This document shows positions 1 through 11,689 of a stretch of DNA of 64,000 nucleotides, in pieces. Position 1 is the stretch's first letter. Each line of letters begins with the position of its first letter. The translations under genes were made by a program, and so were the position numbers. The DNA lies in assembly GCF_000687475.1 (NCBI RefSeq), contig NC_057317.1, positions 3,348,001 to 3,412,000 on the forward strand, read 5' to 3'. Under the pieces are notes generated by a model. That model had not been told where the DNA came from. It saw only the letters and a list, made by a program, of their open reading frames with translations, and did not search any database. This DNA is from Ustilaginoidea virens (taxonomy: Eukaryota; Ascomycota; Sordariomycetes; Hypocreales; Clavicipitaceae).

Positions 1-38
1 ATTTTTTTGCCATCCCGTGCAAATGCAAAAGGGGAAAA

Positions 39-74
<36 letters not shown>

Positions 75-1587
75 GGACATGACGGTCAAGGTCAGCAGCT
101 CGCTCAGCCTCACAGCTGCGCTTTCCGTCGACGCGGCCATTGGGGAAGGGGAAGGAAGGGGGGGGGGGTTTGGTGGCGGTGGTGGTGGTGGTGGTGGTCC
201 CCGAAATCTCGGGCATCACTGGGCGGGCGTCCCGGCAATCCTGCCTGGCCGGCCTGGCCTTGGCCTGCCTTTGCTTTTTGCAGCGGCTTGCGTCGCAAGG
301 GCGGCCCCCCAAAAGTCCAACACTGCACTGCATGGCTCAGGGTAATCACGCCGCATCAACGCAGCCCAAGGGAGGAGAAGCAAAGAGTCGGATCACGTTC
401 GCTTCGCCCTTTTCTTCTTTGTCGTTGCGTTCCCCCGTCTCGCGCTGCCCCTGGTTCCACCGTTGCAGCTTGCGCCCGTTGGCAGCCTGCGCCGTTGCAG
501 TTTGCGCCGCTCTCTACGTGCGACGGACGGCGGACCTGCCCGACGGGCGTGGTGGCGAAGGGGGGGGGGCGGCGTTCGTTACACGGTTACAGGTTACTCC
601 GTACACCGGCCGTGCCAGACATGACAACGGCATTAGCACAGGCGGCATTTCCACCCCGCCCGCCAGGCCGGTTGCGGTCTGGTTACGGGCGCACTAGCCA
701 CCTGCGTTGCACGTTGCACGTTGCACGTTGCACGTTGCACGTTGCACGTTGCACGCCGCAAGCCATCAGTTGCCCTGCTGTCGCTTCGCTTCGCTTGTCT
801 CTGGGTGACTGGGCCGTGGTGGTGACTCGTGGCTGGCACCTGGGGCCGTTGGCGTGTGACGGCTGGCGCAAATACGGGGGCGACTGGCCAGACCCAGAAC
901 GGGCTTGGCGGCCTTGTCAGCCAGCCAGCCCTTGCCCTGGCCTTTGCCCTGGCCTTTGCCCTGGCAGTTTGCAGTCCTGCAGTTTTTTGCAGCTGGCAGC
1001 TGGCGGTTGGCACTTGGCACTTGGCAACTGGCACTTGGCGAGCAGTTGCTTGTCCTTTCGTATTCCAGCTGCCGGGCACTAGCTAGCCTTGCGAGTCGAG
1101 TCGAGTCGAGCGAGGCGCTGGCCAGCCTTGCCGCTTGGCAACCCCAGACGGCCGCCGCCCTACCTATACGTCTGGTACTTATACTTCTGACGGCCCTCTC
1201 CCTTGCTTGTCCCAAGGGACGTGGAATTTGGCAATAGTAACCAAAAGCACACACACAGACAGGCACGCTCGCACAACCCGCAGTCACTCTTTCCTCGCAT
1301 CGTCACCACCGACTCCAGCCAGCTGTCTCCCCTCCCAGCTCGCTTGCCACGTCGACCTGTTTTTCTTTCCCCTCCGGGCCCATCCCCAACCCAAAAGAAG
1401 AGACATAGCCATCCAGCGGGTGTTTCCATCTCCAACTATCCCGTCGGTCAGCCCAGCTCGACTCGCTTTCACCTCCACCAAAGAAAGACCTGTTCGTGCC
1501 CGCCGCAACCCAGCCATACGACAAGCACAACTGTCGACAAAATCTCCCTTTTCCGCCGCTTGCGCCCCCCCTCCCCCCCCCCTGAAC
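1..1587. other. Gene-free 5' flank with homopolymers and a 7-bp tandem repeat
   Basis: I see no supportable gene. The stretch holds an A32 run (40-71), a GGT-rich run near 170-200, and seven perfect copies of GTTGCAC (706-754). Short degenerate CTTGGCA/CTGGCA repeats lie at about 930-1050. The last 250 bases are pyrimidine-rich, as expected of a fungal 5' UTR or promoter, and end in a C run just before the ATG at 1588. Long open frames here are low-complexity translations of the repeats. Confidence 0.6.
706..754. repeat. (GTTGCAC)7 minisatellite
   Basis: Seven perfect head-to-tail copies of a 7-bp unit, with no recognised function. Confidence 0.95.
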
Positions 1588-1853
1588 ATGAAGCTTCGAT
1601 CGCTTCTCGCGGCGGGCTTGGCGTCTTGGCCCGTCTACCTCGCCGTGGCAGCCCCCATTGGACCCACGGGCCCGTGTCCGCATGTAAGTTGCTTCCCTCG
1701 CGCACATCCGATGGAACCAGCAAGACCAGACCAGCTGATGGGCGGCGTCCGTAGTCCAAGGTTGATGCGATCCTCAAAGGCGACCTGGACCCTTCGGCGT
1801 GCTGCTCGTACGGCAAGTGTTTAAAGGACGTGGTCATCTCTGTTGGTGACTGA
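1588..1853 (+). CDS. Very small secreted cysteine-containing protein (64 aa)
   Basis: Two exons are inferred, 1588-1683 and 1755-1853. The 71-nt intron starts GTAAGT and ends GTAG. Splicing turns a frame that otherwise degenerates into a compact 64-residue protein. Residues 1-22 (MKLRSLLAAGLASW...AVAA) form a typical signal peptide with a likely cut before PIGP. The mature part has four cysteines, one in GPCPH and three in SACCSYGKC, followed by a charged end (KDVVISVGD). The short CCSYGxC motif resembles small secreted proteins I associate with plant- and insect-associated Sordariomycetes, but I cannot name a characterised member. It is probably secreted; an effector-like or antimicrobial role is inference. 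The promoter side is CT-rich. The splice model gives an in-frame TGA immediately after the conserved-looking block, which supports it. Confidence 0.65.
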
Positions 1854-3326
1854 GCAGGCGAGCACGGAGCTATTCACTATTTCTGAACCTCTTTTTCTTT
1901 TTGTCTTCTTTCTTTTTTTTCTTTTTCCTTTTTTTTTTTTTCCCCCGGATTGTTATGCGTGTAGCGGGCGTCAAGGCTTAGGCAGTTAGGGACGGCGTTT
2001 AATGCCGGCAAAAAGGCCCTTGTACGGAATTGGCCATTGGTGGGAAAAGGGATTTCGCGGGCATAGATGGGGGAGCCAACTCTGCGGCTCCCCAATCCGA
2101 GTCGAAACGAGCAATGACCAAAAATAGAAGAAGAAAAGGCACAATGACGTAGGCAAAAAAAAAAAAAAAAAAAAAAAAAAAAGCCATTGTAAGTCGTAAG
2201 TCGTGAGTCGTGAGTCGTGAGTCCTGACCACTGACAAGTCGAGCCGGAAACGGGGTCCCATGCTGCCAGCGCCATTCCTAAACGAGCTTGGGCATGTTGC
2301 ATAATACGGGCGACGAGGTCATTGCCTGCGCAGCCCGGACGGGGGAACATTTGCCGAACACGAAGTCGTGGCCAGGCCCAGGACGATTCAAGGGAATCCC
2401 CACCCCATGAACCTCCTCTTCTCGAGCAAGCAGCTTCGTACCTCCTCTTCTCGAAGCAGCTTCGTGACGACGACTGGGGTGCGGGCCCCGGGGACCGTGG
2501 GCGCCCATGTCCACCACGGGAATCGGAGGCAGGGTCTCAATCGCTGTTTGCTGCTGAATCGCCAACCACGTTCAACGCCACGCCAGACGACGTCGCAGGC
2601 CCCCAGAAGTGGAGGCCAGACTGCCCCCCCCCCCCGGACACGGCCGCACACTTTGTCGGGCGTCGTTCACCCGAGGGAACAAACAAGGAGGGGGGGGGGG
2701 GGGGGGGCCTGTGAACCGGTCTGGTCTCGTGTAAGGTGTTAGGGCCGCGTAGGAGCCGAGCAGGAGCCGGTGCATCGCGTCGGATGCTCGAGCCGGTGCC
2801 TACTCTCTCTCACCGGGTTACGTAAAGCTAGACTCCTGGACTCGGGGAGAAGCTCGTTGAACGGGGATGGAAGACGCAGGGCGAGACGCTGCTTGATTGG
2901 CACGGCAGCCGGGATGGAGGGCTTTTTTTTTTTAATGCGCTCCAGAGGCAGCGATGCAGCCAGGCATGTCGAGTCGATGTCGGCTGCCGGACTCCCCCAC
3001 TTGCGCTGCCATCGACTTGTTGAAGCCTGCTTCGCGCGGGAGGAGGGGGTGCGAGCGGGGATGTGGCCGGGCCTCGGGATAGCCGCTGGGCCATGTACGG
3101 GCCGTTGTCCTGCTCGTGCCGCCTTCATCTCGGGAATCGCCCTCTCGCTCTCTGCTGCTTTTGCTCGACTCCGGCATCGCGACTCCGCGCAACATCTTGC
3201 TCCTGCGCCCATCGACTAACCCCCATCCTCCGCCACGGCTGCGTTCGGGTGTCGATAGAGAAAAAGACCGGGGAAACAAAAAGGAAAAAAAGGAACCCCT
3301 GCGTTGAAGGCCGGTGCGGAGACAAG
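1854..3326. other. Intergenic region between the secreted peptide and lad1
   Basis: No gene seen. It contains T-rich DNA at 1890-1940, an A28 tract near 2155-2182, short GTCGTGA repeats at 2190-2222, a G run at 2690-2707, and purine-rich sequence before the lad1 start that probably includes its promoter and 5' UTR. Open frames on both strands here are low in complexity and resemble no family I recognise. Confidence 0.55.
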
Positions 3327-4605
3327 ATGCCGCTCAAGCCCAACATTGGCGTCTACACCAACCCGGACCATGACCTGTGGATTGGTGAAGCGCAGCCCAC
3401 TGCCGAGAGCGTGGCGTCGGGTTCCGACCTGAAGCCCGGCGAGGTCACGATTGCCATTCGCAGCACCGGCATATGCGGGTAAGACGTCAGGACGTGCTGC
3501 TGGCGCTGCTGGCGCTGCTGGCGCTGCTGGCGCTGCTGATGCTGCTGATGCTGCTGTTGCTGCTGTTGCTGCTGTTTCTGCTGTTGCTGCTGCCGACACA
3601 GAAACACGGCCACAAAAGACAAAAGAAAAGATGCTGACGTTTTCTCTTTTTTTGCCCGACAGATCAGACATTCACTTTTGGCATGCCGGCCGCATCGGCC
3701 CCATGGTCGTCCGGAACGACCACATCCTGGGCCACGAATCGTCGGGAGACGTCATCGCCGTGCACCCGTCCGTCACGAGCCTCCAGGTCGGGGACCGCGT
3801 GGCCGTGGAGCCAAACGTCATCTGCAACGCCTGCGAGCCCTGCCTGACGGGCCGCTACAACGGCTGCGGCAAGGTGGCCTTCCTGTCGACGCCCCCCGTG
3901 CCGGGCCTGCTGCGCCGGTACGTGAACCACCCCGCCGCCTGGTGCCACAAGATCGGCGACATGTCGTACGAGGCCGGGTCGCTGCTGGAGCCGCTGAGCG
4001 TGGCGCTCGCCGGCCTGCAGCGAGCCGAGGTGCGGCTCGGGGACCCCGTCCTGGTCTGCGGCGCGGGCCCCATCGGCCTCGTCACCATGCTGTGCTGCGC
4101 GGCCGCCGGCGCCAGCCCCATTGTCATCACCGACATTGCCGAGAGCCGGCTCGCCTTTGCCAAGGAGCTCTGCCCGCGCGTCACCACCCACAAGGTCGGG
4201 CGCGACGGCGGCGGCGGCTCGCCCGAGGCGACGGCCCGGGCCATTGTCCAGTCGTTTGGGGGCGTCGAGCCCGCCCTGGCCATGGAGTGCACCGGCGTCG
4301 AGGCCAGCATCGGCGCGGCCATCTGGGCCACCAGGTTCGGCGGCAAGGTCTTCATCATCGGCGTGGGCAGCAGCGACATCAGCATCCCCTTTATGCGCGC
4401 CAGCGTCCGCGAGGTGGACATTCAGCTGCAGTACCGGTACTGCAACACCTGGCCGCGGGCCATTCGCTTGGTCGAGAGCGGCGTCGTCGACCTGTCGAGG
4501 CTGGTGACGCACCGGTTCGCGCTGGAGGACGCGCTCAAGGCCTTTGAGACGGCGGCGGATGCCACGAGCGGCGCCATCAAGGTGCAGATCCAGAGCTTTG
4601 ACTAA
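3327..4605 (+). CDS. lad1: L-arabinitol 4-dehydrogenase
   Basis: Zinc-dependent medium-chain dehydrogenase (364 aa) expected to oxidise L-arabinitol to L-xylulose with NAD+ in the cytosolic fungal pentose pathway. Exons are 3327-3478 and 3663-4605. The 184-nt intron (GTAAGA...ACAG) joins ICG to SDIHFWHAG, restoring the catalytic-zinc motif. Cys50 and His75-Glu76 (GHES) are the catalytic-site ligands. Cys105, 108, 111 and 119 (CNACEPC...NGC) match the structural zinc lobe. GAGPIG is the Rossmann loop, and the following VITDI has the Asp-Ile pair linked to NAD+ rather than NADP+ preference. The [15 protein letters not shown] block is typical of LAD rather than xylitol dehydrogenase. A related sorbitol or xylitol dehydrogenase is the main alternative. 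The intron is filled by GCTGGC/ATGCTG-type triplets that happen to stay open in one frame. Confidence 0.9.
3490..3592. repeat. GCTGGC / GCTGAT / GCTGTT triplet microsatellite inside the lad1 intron
   Basis: An imperfect CTG-rich triplet tract takes up more than half of the intron. It stays free of stops in one frame and so mimics an alanine-rich coding extension. Confidence 0.9.
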
Positions 4606-5334
4606 GCCTACCAAGCCTAAGCCGGGGCCCGGGGGGGTCTGTCGCGGGGGATAAGACGAGGGTGGAGGAGATAAATTGCTCTGCTCTCGGGCGACTCTCG
4701 GGCGACTCTCGGGGGGGGGGGTTTGTCGGATTGCTGCTGCGTTGGTTGGCGTAGGGGGGCGTGCCGTAGAATCAGCCTGCAGAAGCTGGTCTGTTTGTGC
4801 CTCGGTATTAATGTTTCTCTGCGCCGTCTTGCTTTGTATTGCCCGCAACGGGAAGCACGATGGACGCGCACCCAGGCGGCGTTGTCGGCGGATGAAAAGC
4901 GAGCGGTTGGAGCTCACGAGTCCGGAGGGAGAGCTGGCCGTCGTCACTGACATCCGCACTGGCATCCGCACTGTGCAGGCGCCATTGTGGCGTGCCTGAG
5001 CAGGTTCCCAAGCAAGCCTAGCGCCCTTTGCGTCCGAACCAACCACATGCGGCCGTTGCATCCCGAGCTCAAGCTGTGCTCGCTCGATTGGTTTTTTTTT
5101 TTTTTTTTTTTTTTTTTTCCCTCCCTCCCTCACGACACGCCATCGCCATCGCCATCGCCATCGCCATCGACGACGTTGCCTCGATCCGCAATCCCCGGCC
5201 GGTAGTCAGTCCAACGTCTCGCAGCGCAAGAATAAAAAAAAAGAAAAGAAAAGAAAAGAAAAGAGAAAAGAAACCACCTGCTGACCAGCCACCGCTTCGC
5301 CCCGAGAACCAACAGCCCCCAACCGCAATCCGCA
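4606..5334. other. Intergenic region between lad1 and ATP20
   Basis: No gene seen. It holds the lad1 3' end, a small GGGCGACTCTC tandem repeat at about 4685-4712, a T26 tract at 5093-5118, five copies of GCCATC at 5139-5168, and an AAAAG-type purine tract at 5232-5272 just before the ATP20 start. Confidence 0.6.
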
Positions 5335-6187
5335 ATGGCCATGTCGCTCGCCCGCCCCGTGATCCGCTCCCCTGCCCTGCGGATGGCCTCACGGCGCTTC
5401 GACAGCACCGCCGCCGCCGCCAAGGCCACCGAGGCCGCCAGAGACGGCGCGTCCAAGGCCCAGCAGGGCTTGTCGCGCGTCGCCAGCGCCGCCGGGCCTG
5501 CCATTGCCGGCGCGGCCCGCGGCGTCGGCAATGCGCTGGGCGGCATCGGCGGCCGGACGGGCCGCCTGATCAAGGCCGTTGAGCGTGAGTCGAGACCCTT
5601 CCCCCCCCGCCGAACGCCCCCGTCGAACGGCGGCGCATTGCAAAACCCCTCTCTTTCTTTTTCGGTCTTGTGCCCCCGCGATGCCGGATGAAAAGACTGA
5701 CGAAAATGCCTTCATTTTTCCTGGCTTTTTGTTTTTGTTTTTGGCCCGAGCTAGGACGAACCCCGGTTGTCGTGTACTACGCCAAGGTCGGCGCCGAGAC
5801 TGCCAAGCTGGTCTTCCAGGGGCAAAAGATGAGCCCGCCGTAGGTCCCCAAGCCCCGATTGTCGTCCCGCGCTGCACTGCACTGCCTTTGCCGCCCCCCC
5901 CCCCCCCCCCCCCCCCCCCGAAAACCCTTCCCGCTGACGTGATTGTCCCGGACAGCTCCGTCGCCTCGTTCCAGGCCTTCTACCAGAACCTGTGGGCGTC
6001 GGTGCAGAACCGCACGCTGCTCAGGGCGCCGCAGAACCTCGTGCAGCAGGCCCGCAACGTGAGCACCGCGCAGCTCGTGGCCGGCGGCGTCGTGGCCGCC
6101 GAGTGCCTGGGCTTCTTCACCGTCGGCGAGATGATGGGCCGTTTCAAGATTGTCGGCTACCACGGCGAGACTGCCTCGCACCACTGA
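5335..6187 (+). CDS. ATP20: Mitochondrial F1Fo-ATP synthase subunit g
   Basis: A small membrane subunit of the ATP synthase Fo sector, needed for dimerisation of the complex in the inner mitochondrial membrane. Three exons give 188 aa: 5335-5584, 5755-5839 and 5956-6187. Introns are GTGAGT...CTAG (170 nt) and GTAGGT...ACAG (116 nt). The N-terminus (MAMSLARPVIRSPAL...RRF) is a basic, hydroxylated matrix-targeting peptide followed by an Ala-rich region. The conserved core is TPVVVYYAKVGAE, then SVASFQAFYQNLW. The single C-terminal membrane segment (AGGVVAAECLGFFTVGEMMG) carries the GxxxG-like packing motif of this family. Length and domain order fit fungal Atp20. The second intron contains a C26 run (5894-5919). 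Confidence 0.9.
5894..5919. repeat. C26 homopolymer in ATP20 intron 2
   Basis: An uninterrupted poly-C tract between the 5' splice site and the acceptor of a 116-nt intron. Confidence 0.9.
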
Positions 6188-8912
6188 GCGGTTGTGGGGG
6201 ATGCAGCCTGGGAAAGGTGACGAGGAAGGCATCTCTGGCGGCATCTTTCGACGAGGGGGGGCGGATTAATGGGCAAAGCAATAACGGGCAGCCTTGGAGA
6301 TGGGGCGCGGTGCCGACATTGGAGGACCGGGGCGTCCGGTTGAAAGCCGTCGAGTTTGCCGGGGGTGCCGGGGGTGCCGGGGATGCTCCCACGTTGACGC
6401 TTTCTCTTTTCCCTTCTTTTTTCTTTGTACTCTGCTGTTGAACGTCTTTGGCGTTTTCCTTTTCCCGGTGCTTCTTTCAGCAACTTGTACATCAGATGCA
6501 TAGAATCTCGTCTACATGGTACCCGTGGGCGGAGCAGACGCAAAACGAACGGGAGAGGTCACCTCCCGGCTCTCCCCCCCCCCCCCCACCAAGTATTGTC
6601 CCGGCGTGGAGACGAGCATCATTCCTCGCCGGGCCAAGCAGCCCTGTCCTGTTGCCTGGCTGCGGCGCATTCCATTGTCCATTCCGCGCACGCATGCATC
6701 CAATGGAGCTGCGGCAACGAGAACTCTGCCTCTGCCTCTGCCTCTGCCCCTGCCTCCTCCGCCTCCTCTGCCACTCCAGCCGACAGACAGCAAGGCCAAC
6801 TCCAAGCCCGATTCCCCCAGCCGCCTCGCCTCGCCTGTAAGAATCAAGGTCTCCACGACGACTTCGCCCAACTCGCTTCGACCGGCCGAGCCTTCTCGCC
6901 CTCGCCCTCGCCCTCGCCCTCGCCCTCGCCCTCGCTCTCGTTCCCCGTCTCGTCGGTTCCGTGGCCCATCGCCCGAAACGGAGCAGCGCGCCTTGAAATC
7001 AAACGCCTGCGCCGCCGGGCCTGGGCGCTGCTCGAGATGCACATGGGCAGACTCGGCGCGGCGGTGCAGACATTGTCATGGGGCGCGGGACGCGAGTTTT
7101 TTTTTTTTTTTTTTTTTTTTTCCCTTTTTCCCTTTCCCTGGTCTGGCTCATCCCGGGGGCGACCGGGCACGGGGCGACGGCACAGGCCGAGGACCGACAC
7201 CCAACCATTTCTCCCCCTCCCCCCCCGCCACCTTTCCTTTTCCGGGGCCACCTCGCGGAATTGCCCGTCTTGGCCGGGCAGAGGGGACAGCGTCAAGTCC
7301 AGGCGCTTCGCTGCGCAGTGCGAACCAGGTTGTCTGTCTGTCTTCCGGATACAGCTAGCCTGCTCTATCTATGCTATCTGCCTATCTACGCTATCTATTC
7401 GATCGGCATACTTGTTGCCTTTGCCTTGCCAAATGAAATGACAAACACGAACAAGGCCAACGCCAATCCCTCACAATCCAGCCAGCATGCATGCATGCAG
7501 CAAGCGAATCTCGCAAACAAATGGGAGCATGAAGAGAAAAACAAAAAAAAGAAAGCCACCAGCGGTCGACAAGGTCTCCAAGCTCAACACTCTCCCCAAC
7601 TCGTCCTTCTCTGCAGGCAGACGACCGCCTTCGCCATCTGACCACGTCCATCCACCCGTCCATCCACCCGTCCATCCGTCCACCCGTTCACACATCATCA
7701 CGGCTCCATACCGCTCAAGAGTCCTGTCTCCCTGTCACCGTGCAATTGCGCAACCGGCAGCCGTGCAGACGTGCATGCTGCTGTGCCACCCTGTAACCTG
7801 CCCACGTACAGTAGCACGTAACCCTGTCATCACCAACCAGCCTTCCATCGCCCCCAATCTCTCTCTACCCTTGCCAAAGCCCTGCCTGGTTCCCATGAAA
7901 AAAATCGCCCCCTAGCCCAAACCAAAGGGGAGAAAAAATATGGGAAAATGGTGGGGAAAGGGCCAAAAAAAAAAAATAGAGAAAAAAAACGCAAAAAGAA
8001 TGAAAGGAAATACGAAACCCCTTAACAAAGGGAGTCCGAGCTGCTAGACGACGCTGAAAAGTCCCTTTCACCGAGTCCCTTTCGGACCAACAGTCACCCC
8101 TACCGAAACCCGGCTCCTTGACCTGTTTTCACATGTTGATACTGACTGTACTCCGTAGACAGTAAACTTTCGCTGTCTACCCACAGAGCCCAATTCTTTT
8201 CCTCGGCAAGTTTTCATCCGAGCGGCTTGACCTGAGAGACCACTGCGCATAATTCTGCGGTGCTCCATCGAATCCTTAGACACATCACACCAGACTGTCG
8301 CGACCCGTCGTCTCACCAAGCCCCGAGACCCATGCCAGGGGTTTTCGTTGCAGGGCTGACTTGTCCTCCCCATCTTCGAGGCAGGTCTGATAGAATAGCC
8401 ACCATTGCAGCAAAGTCTCCTGAAACTCGCCAATTCATCTCGCTTCTCCACGGTAGGCAGCTTCAGCCACAGCATTCTTCGTGCCCATGGTACCAACATA
8501 TGGCCATCGTGGGGCAGAGCAAAAGCAGCAGAAAACGAGTCGTTGGCATCGTTGGCACCGTCAATATAATTGGGATATTCCCTTCGTCTGATACGCCGGT
8601 AGCGAGTATGTTCAAGGCTGAAACAAACAAGGACAAACATAAAGGGGAAAAAGAAAAGAAGAAGAAGAAAACAGACACACAAAACGTCAAACAAGACTGG
8701 GGAACGCGATGTCGGCAACAAAAAAAAAAAAAAAAAAAAAAGGCCAAGTAAGCATCTGTCTAGGTCAAGTTTGCTGCCTGGATCATTCTAGACAGTGTCG
8801 AGTTATACTTGACGACGCTCTCCACACTGGTGCGACAGTGACATATTCCAGTTTGCTACACAAACCACACAAAGAGCCGCGGCGTGGCACCGTCTCTCAA
8901 GCGGTTGATTGA
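6188..8912. other. 2.7 kb intergenic region between ATP20 and the methyltransferase
   Basis: I see no gene I can support. Contents are a (CTCGCC)n tract at about 6896-6945, a T24 run at about 7098-7121, CCATCCACCCGT repeats at 7648-7690 and an A22 run near 8720-8741. A long open frame across 6425-7441 is translated microsatellite (Pro/Ser/Arg strings and a Phe run from poly-T). The region lies between convergent 3' ends. Confidence 0.55.
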
Positions 8913-10399
8913 TTAGTTCGCCGGCCGCCTCGCAGTCCAGATGTGCCTTGCCACTGGTTAGCCGTTATCCGCCTTGGGGCCTTCTCCCGGGTCAGCTGTC
9001 TTACATGGTCATGTACGCGCGGAAGCGTAGCGTGCATATCTCGTCCCTCACTCTTTTGCACAGTTCCCCGACTTCTTCTTTCGTCATGTTCAGCTTCTCC
9101 ACCATGGGCACCAGGCCCATAGCCTCGAGGCCATGAGAGAAACCAAGGTTGAACCACCTGGCCGTTTCTTTCTGGAATTCGTCCGACAACCATGGGCTCA
9201 AATAACATGGCATGGTTTCTTCCTTGAAGTCGACAAACCCCGCCGTTTCCAAAGCCCTTTTTACTTCGTTTCGGTTGACTTCTGCCTTTCGATTTAATCG
9301 ATTCCAGCCTCGGAGCAGCAGCCGCGACCATTCACTGACAGCTGATGCAGGGGGGGCAGCATCACCGGGCCATCTTGGCTTCCAGTCAATCTCAACATGC
9401 TCTATGTACCCGATTCCAGGGGTCAGATGCCTGCACCTCGGTTAGCATTGACCGGTAGCCGACAAGCACGACTCCCTGCCGCACGAGGTTAAGCATCATC
9501 TTACTCAAACGCTCTGCGGTAAATGCCCGGCCACCGGCTGTTCTCTATACTGCCGTATAGCATTCGCAGATGCACCAAGTCACAATTCTTCATCAATGGA
9601 TCCCAGGAAACATCTTCAATGTCGAGCTGAACAGTCGTCATGTTGGGGGGGATCCTTGTGCACGTTAGGCTGGATCCAAAGCAGCAACGCTTTTGGTAGG
9701 AACAACATACATGGCTGGCTGTATCTGATGAAGATCTACCGCTTGAACCCGAAGCTGCAAGTTGGAACTGGTACATCGTTAGCGTGTCTGCATGTTGAAA
9801 GGATTTTGCGGCTGCTGATTTGTACCGTTCTGCCAAGTGGATGGCCCAGACTCCAGTGCCTGTTCCTAAGTCCAGGACTCTGAGCGGACGATTCAAGCTC
9901 AAGGGTACCGAGAAAAGAGCATTATTTCGAGCAACCAGAAAGAAGTTGTGGATAATATCCAATCTTTTCGTTTCCTCCTGGAAGAAGGACATTAGACTCT
10001 GCGCTGGCTAGCGCCTCCCGCAGTCCTTTGGCTCACTTACTACGTCGATTGGAAGCAGGTACTTTTCTGCCCGCCATAAGCCGTAATACCGGCCATGTTT
10101 CCAAAAGCCTGCAACAAGGCGCGAGCTGGCCAAGGCCCTTTGACGACGCTCCATTAGCCCATTGGCCACCGTGGTGAAGTTACATTTACCAGGAAAAAAT
10201 GATTAGAAAGAAGCATACCTTTCCTGGGACATTCTGGGCACAGATTGTTAAAGGCCTTTTGGACGCTAGTATCTGGATTCAGGAACGGGGACCCGATTTG
10301 TACTGCAGGACTGCTCCCCCCCCCCCAATATAGCTTTGACCTTGACTTTGTATATGAATCCGGTGAGACAAGTGGGGTCCAGGGATTCTTGAACAAAAG
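8913..10399 (-). CDS. LaeA/UmtA-like SAM-dependent methyltransferase, intron-dense, 5' end unresolved
   Basis: Seven coding exons can be joined on the minus strand: 10399-10219 (tentative), 10108-10041, 9998-9826, 9767-9711, 9654-9505, 9430-9005 and 8946-8913. All junctions keep phase with GT...AG introns of 42-110 nt, several with CTAAC branch sites. The product reads GRYYGLWRAEKYLLPIDV, RLDIIHNFFLVARNNALFS, SAM-binding motif I VLDLGTGTGVWAIHLAE, VDLHQIQPAMIPPNM, DLVHLRMLYGSI, and ends HIWTARRPAN. This is the layout of the fungal LaeA-like (UmtA/TAM) family, whose members are soluble methyltransferases often found near secondary-metabolite genes; most have no assigned substrate. The last intron (9004-8947) matters: without it the protein stops at a false TAA and loses the usual C-terminal HIWTARR. 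No initiator ATG is visible in the first exon, so at least one more 5' exon probably lies upstream. Confidence 0.75.
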
Positions 10400-10447
10400 C
10401 TAGACCAGCAGCACCTTCCCATCAGTTAGCTAAACGAACCTTGCACC

Positions 10448-11133
10448 TCAAACGTGAGTGAGTGAAGAAGCCGATATACGAAGAGTATGTATATCTTGGG
10501 CAACGAGGCGGCAATGTCCATGGAAGAGCCATGTAGACTTGATATTCTCACGAATGAATGAGAGGAGACGAGGGACGCCATGTTCACGTCCTCGGATGCC
10601 GAGTTCGGCAATAAGAGCAACTTTGCTGAGTGCGTAGGATAGATATCTGGATAAATCAAGCAAAATCATGAACCCCTGAAGCATAAACAAGGGTCGCGTG
10701 CGTGAGGTCTGCGAGAATCTCCACCTCCTCATCGCTTGAGAGGAGACAGCTCCAGGCAACAAAGATGATTGATACCACCCTGAGTATAGCCATAGGCCAG
10801 ATTGAAAACCATGACAAGAGAATACCGGTATAAGGAAGAAAAAGGCTAGGGTTTATAGATATGTATACCAAACTACTGCCATGTCATATCTTATCTCGCA
10901 TGAAGAAGGGAAGATGCACTCCGAGATGGTAAAGGTATAGCAGAGGTTTCTTTCAACCCTGGGCAAAGATAAACGGGTACACACGCAAACCTTTTTTTGA
11001 AACCGATGAGAGTGCACTCGAGTTGCTGAACCGGTGATTGCCTGATAAAGCCGGCTGCGTCAACAGCAAGGCTTGTTGTGATGAGGTTGAAACTGAGCTC
11101 GATGAATACGTCAGTCTCGATCAAAGCTTTCAT
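10448..11133 (-). CDS. Possible intron-containing hydrophobic protein, unknown function
   Basis: Minus-strand frames upstream of the methyltransferase look partly protein-like. One starts with ATG at 11133 (MKALIETDVFIELSFN). A second, around 10871-10656, has a strongly hydrophobic block (GILLSWFSIWPM, ILRVVSIIFVAWSCLL) and an acidic stretch SSDEEVEIL. A third, at 10640-10448, contains KVALIAELGIRGREHG. They lie in different frames and I could not find a consistent splice chain, so this may be a decayed gene, the missing 5' part of the neighbour, or chance. I do not recognise a family. Confidence 0.2.
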
Positions 11134-11689
11134 GTAAACGCATTCCTATCGTTCTCACCGGTATTTTCACCCTATATTTGATTATGTTTAGGAGAGGGGG
11201 GAAATGGACGACTGCGGCATGCGGACTAATCGACGCAAGGGCGCGTTATCAGATTGTAAGTCGCAGTCGGCCGAATATCTGATGGATTACGGAATCTTGG
11301 TCTCCCGGACGGTGGGAATAATACAGGAGGGACAATGTGTAAGGCGTAATTCCGACAAACGGGTGAAGATTGGGCAAAATAGAGCCTCAGGGAGAAGAGT
11401 TGGAGGGCTTTTCGATGGCTTTTGAGACTTGAGAGGAGCGTTACTTTGTTTTGGACATTGGCAGATGGCTTCAGTAGGCCGTATTTAAGAACCAGAGAAA
11501 GTTACAAGCCTCAAGGGCTGACAACCACAGAATGTGAACAGACTGGGAATCCTGCCTGCGTCTGCAATATCCGGGCGTCTCACGGCTGCGGACTGTGTGC
11601 GCGTGAGCTGTGGTACGTTCAATGTTGGTCTCGAGCGGCGAGCTGGTGTGCACCATGTGCCTGGTGTAGGGCAGCGCACCTAGGGTCAA

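Noticed and set aside
3451..3662. Alanine-rich open frame continuous with lad1 exon 2
   Set aside because: It is the intron triplet repeat read in frame. Splicing at 3479/3662 restores the conserved ICG-SDIH zinc motif.
6425..7441. 338-codon open frame on the plus strand
   Set aside because: Composed of translated CTCGCC and poly-T tracts, with a Phe run and no conserved blocks or splice context.
8068..8721. 217-codon minus-strand frame with a hydrophobic start
   Set aside because: The hydrophobic part comes from A/T homopolymer translation and the rest has no protein-like organisation.
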